Of a stretch of DNA of 64,000 bases, positions 63,664-64,000 are shown one piece after another. The stretch comes from Saccopteryx bilineata (lineage: Eukaryota; Chordata; Mammalia; Chiroptera; Emballonuridae). Numbering within the stretch: the first letter of the stretch is position 1; each line of letters begins with the position of its first letter. The position numbers and the translations under genes were made by a program. The notes beneath the pieces were generated by a model. It was not told the origin of the DNA. It worked only from the letters and a program-made list of their open reading frames with translations, and did not search any database. The stretch lies in the NCBI RefSeq assembly GCF_036850765.1, contig NC_089491.1, forward strand, positions 87,762,740 through 87,826,739, read 5' to 3'.

Positions 63664-64000
63664 TTTTTTTTCCTTTTTTGTATTTTTCCAAAGTGAGAGG
63701 TGGGGCACGGCAGACAGACTCCTGCATGCGCCTCACTGGGATCCACCCAGCATGCCCACCAGGGGTGATGCTCTGCCCATCTGTGGCATTGCTCCCCTGC
63801 AATCGGTGCCATACTAGTGTCTGAGGTGGAAGCCATGGAGCTATCCTCAGTGCCCAGGCCAACTTTGCTCTAATGGAGCCTTGGATGTGGGAGGGGAAGA
63901 GAAAGATAGAAAGAAAGGAGAGGGGAAGGGTGCAGAAGCAGATGGACACTTCTCCTGTGTGTCCTGGCTGGGAATTGAACCTGGGACTTCCACATGCCAA
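63664..64000 (-). mobile_element. tRNA-derived bat SINE, type A, cut by window edge
   Basis: Antisense: T-rich tail from 63,664, 'TATTTTTCCAAAGTGAGAGG', 'GCCCACCAGGGGTGATGC', purine tract, 'CTGGGAATTGAACCTGGG', head continuing past base 64,000. Confidence 0.92.

Noticed and set aside
1..64000. CRISPR arrays, operons or prokaryotic features
   Set aside because: No regularly spaced direct repeats and no bacterial gene structure; the content is mammalian interspersed repeats.

Overview
The window is intergenic mammalian DNA from a bat. The strongest clue is about two dozen tRNA-derived SINEs of three related types (A/B-box head, pyrimidine-rich body, A-rich tail). I recognise them as the SINE repertoire of non-pteropodid bats; they look rhinolophoid (Rhinolophus or Hipposideros), but the family assignment is from memory and tentative. 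Cut-and-paste DNA transposon copies and a structurally intact LINE-1 fit a microbat. I recognise no host protein-coding exon, tRNA or rRNA gene. Nearly every open frame comes from a transposable element.

Layout. 1-3,535: an old antisense L1 piece, then a second L1 inverted by twin priming with a SINE inside it. 3,536-12,180: SINEs, simple repeats, an old hAT fossil, a 77-bp palindromic mariner MITE, and an L1/HAL1-like ORF1 remnant carrying a later L1 3' end. 12,180-31,700: mostly old single-copy-looking sequence with MIR, L2, MER5A and MLT1 fossils, younger SINEs with clear target duplications, and a 598-bp Tc1/mariner copy with about 110-bp terminal inverted repeats and a transposase remnant. 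33,149-40,962: a complete 7.8-kb LINE-1 on the minus strand with intact ORF1 (331 aa) and ORF2 (1,275 aa), a CpG-rich 5' UTR with 33-bp tandem units, and an exact 14-bp target duplication. 42,950-48,612: nested repeats (L1 with a hAT with a SINE inside; a SINE within a SINE beside a TTTA tract) and an RPL22 processed pseudogene.

49,937-62,734: a class II (betaretrovirus-like) endogenous provirus with two LTRs, a 6-bp target duplication, a Lys-tRNA-type primer site, and broken gag, pro, RT, RNase H, integrase and env tail. An old full-length L1 splits its integrase. The most unusual feature lies between the end of this integrase and the env tail: about 0.9 kb of class I (gammaretrovirus-like) sequence with a gag zinc-knuckle region, a second protease active-site region and a second integrase C-terminus. 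One provirus therefore holds relics of two retroviral genera. All retroviral reading frames are broken by stops, frameshifts, deletions or insertions.

All identifications come from reading motifs by eye. Old repeat names (MIR, L2, MER5A, MLT1, HAL1) are family-level calls and their boundaries are approximate.
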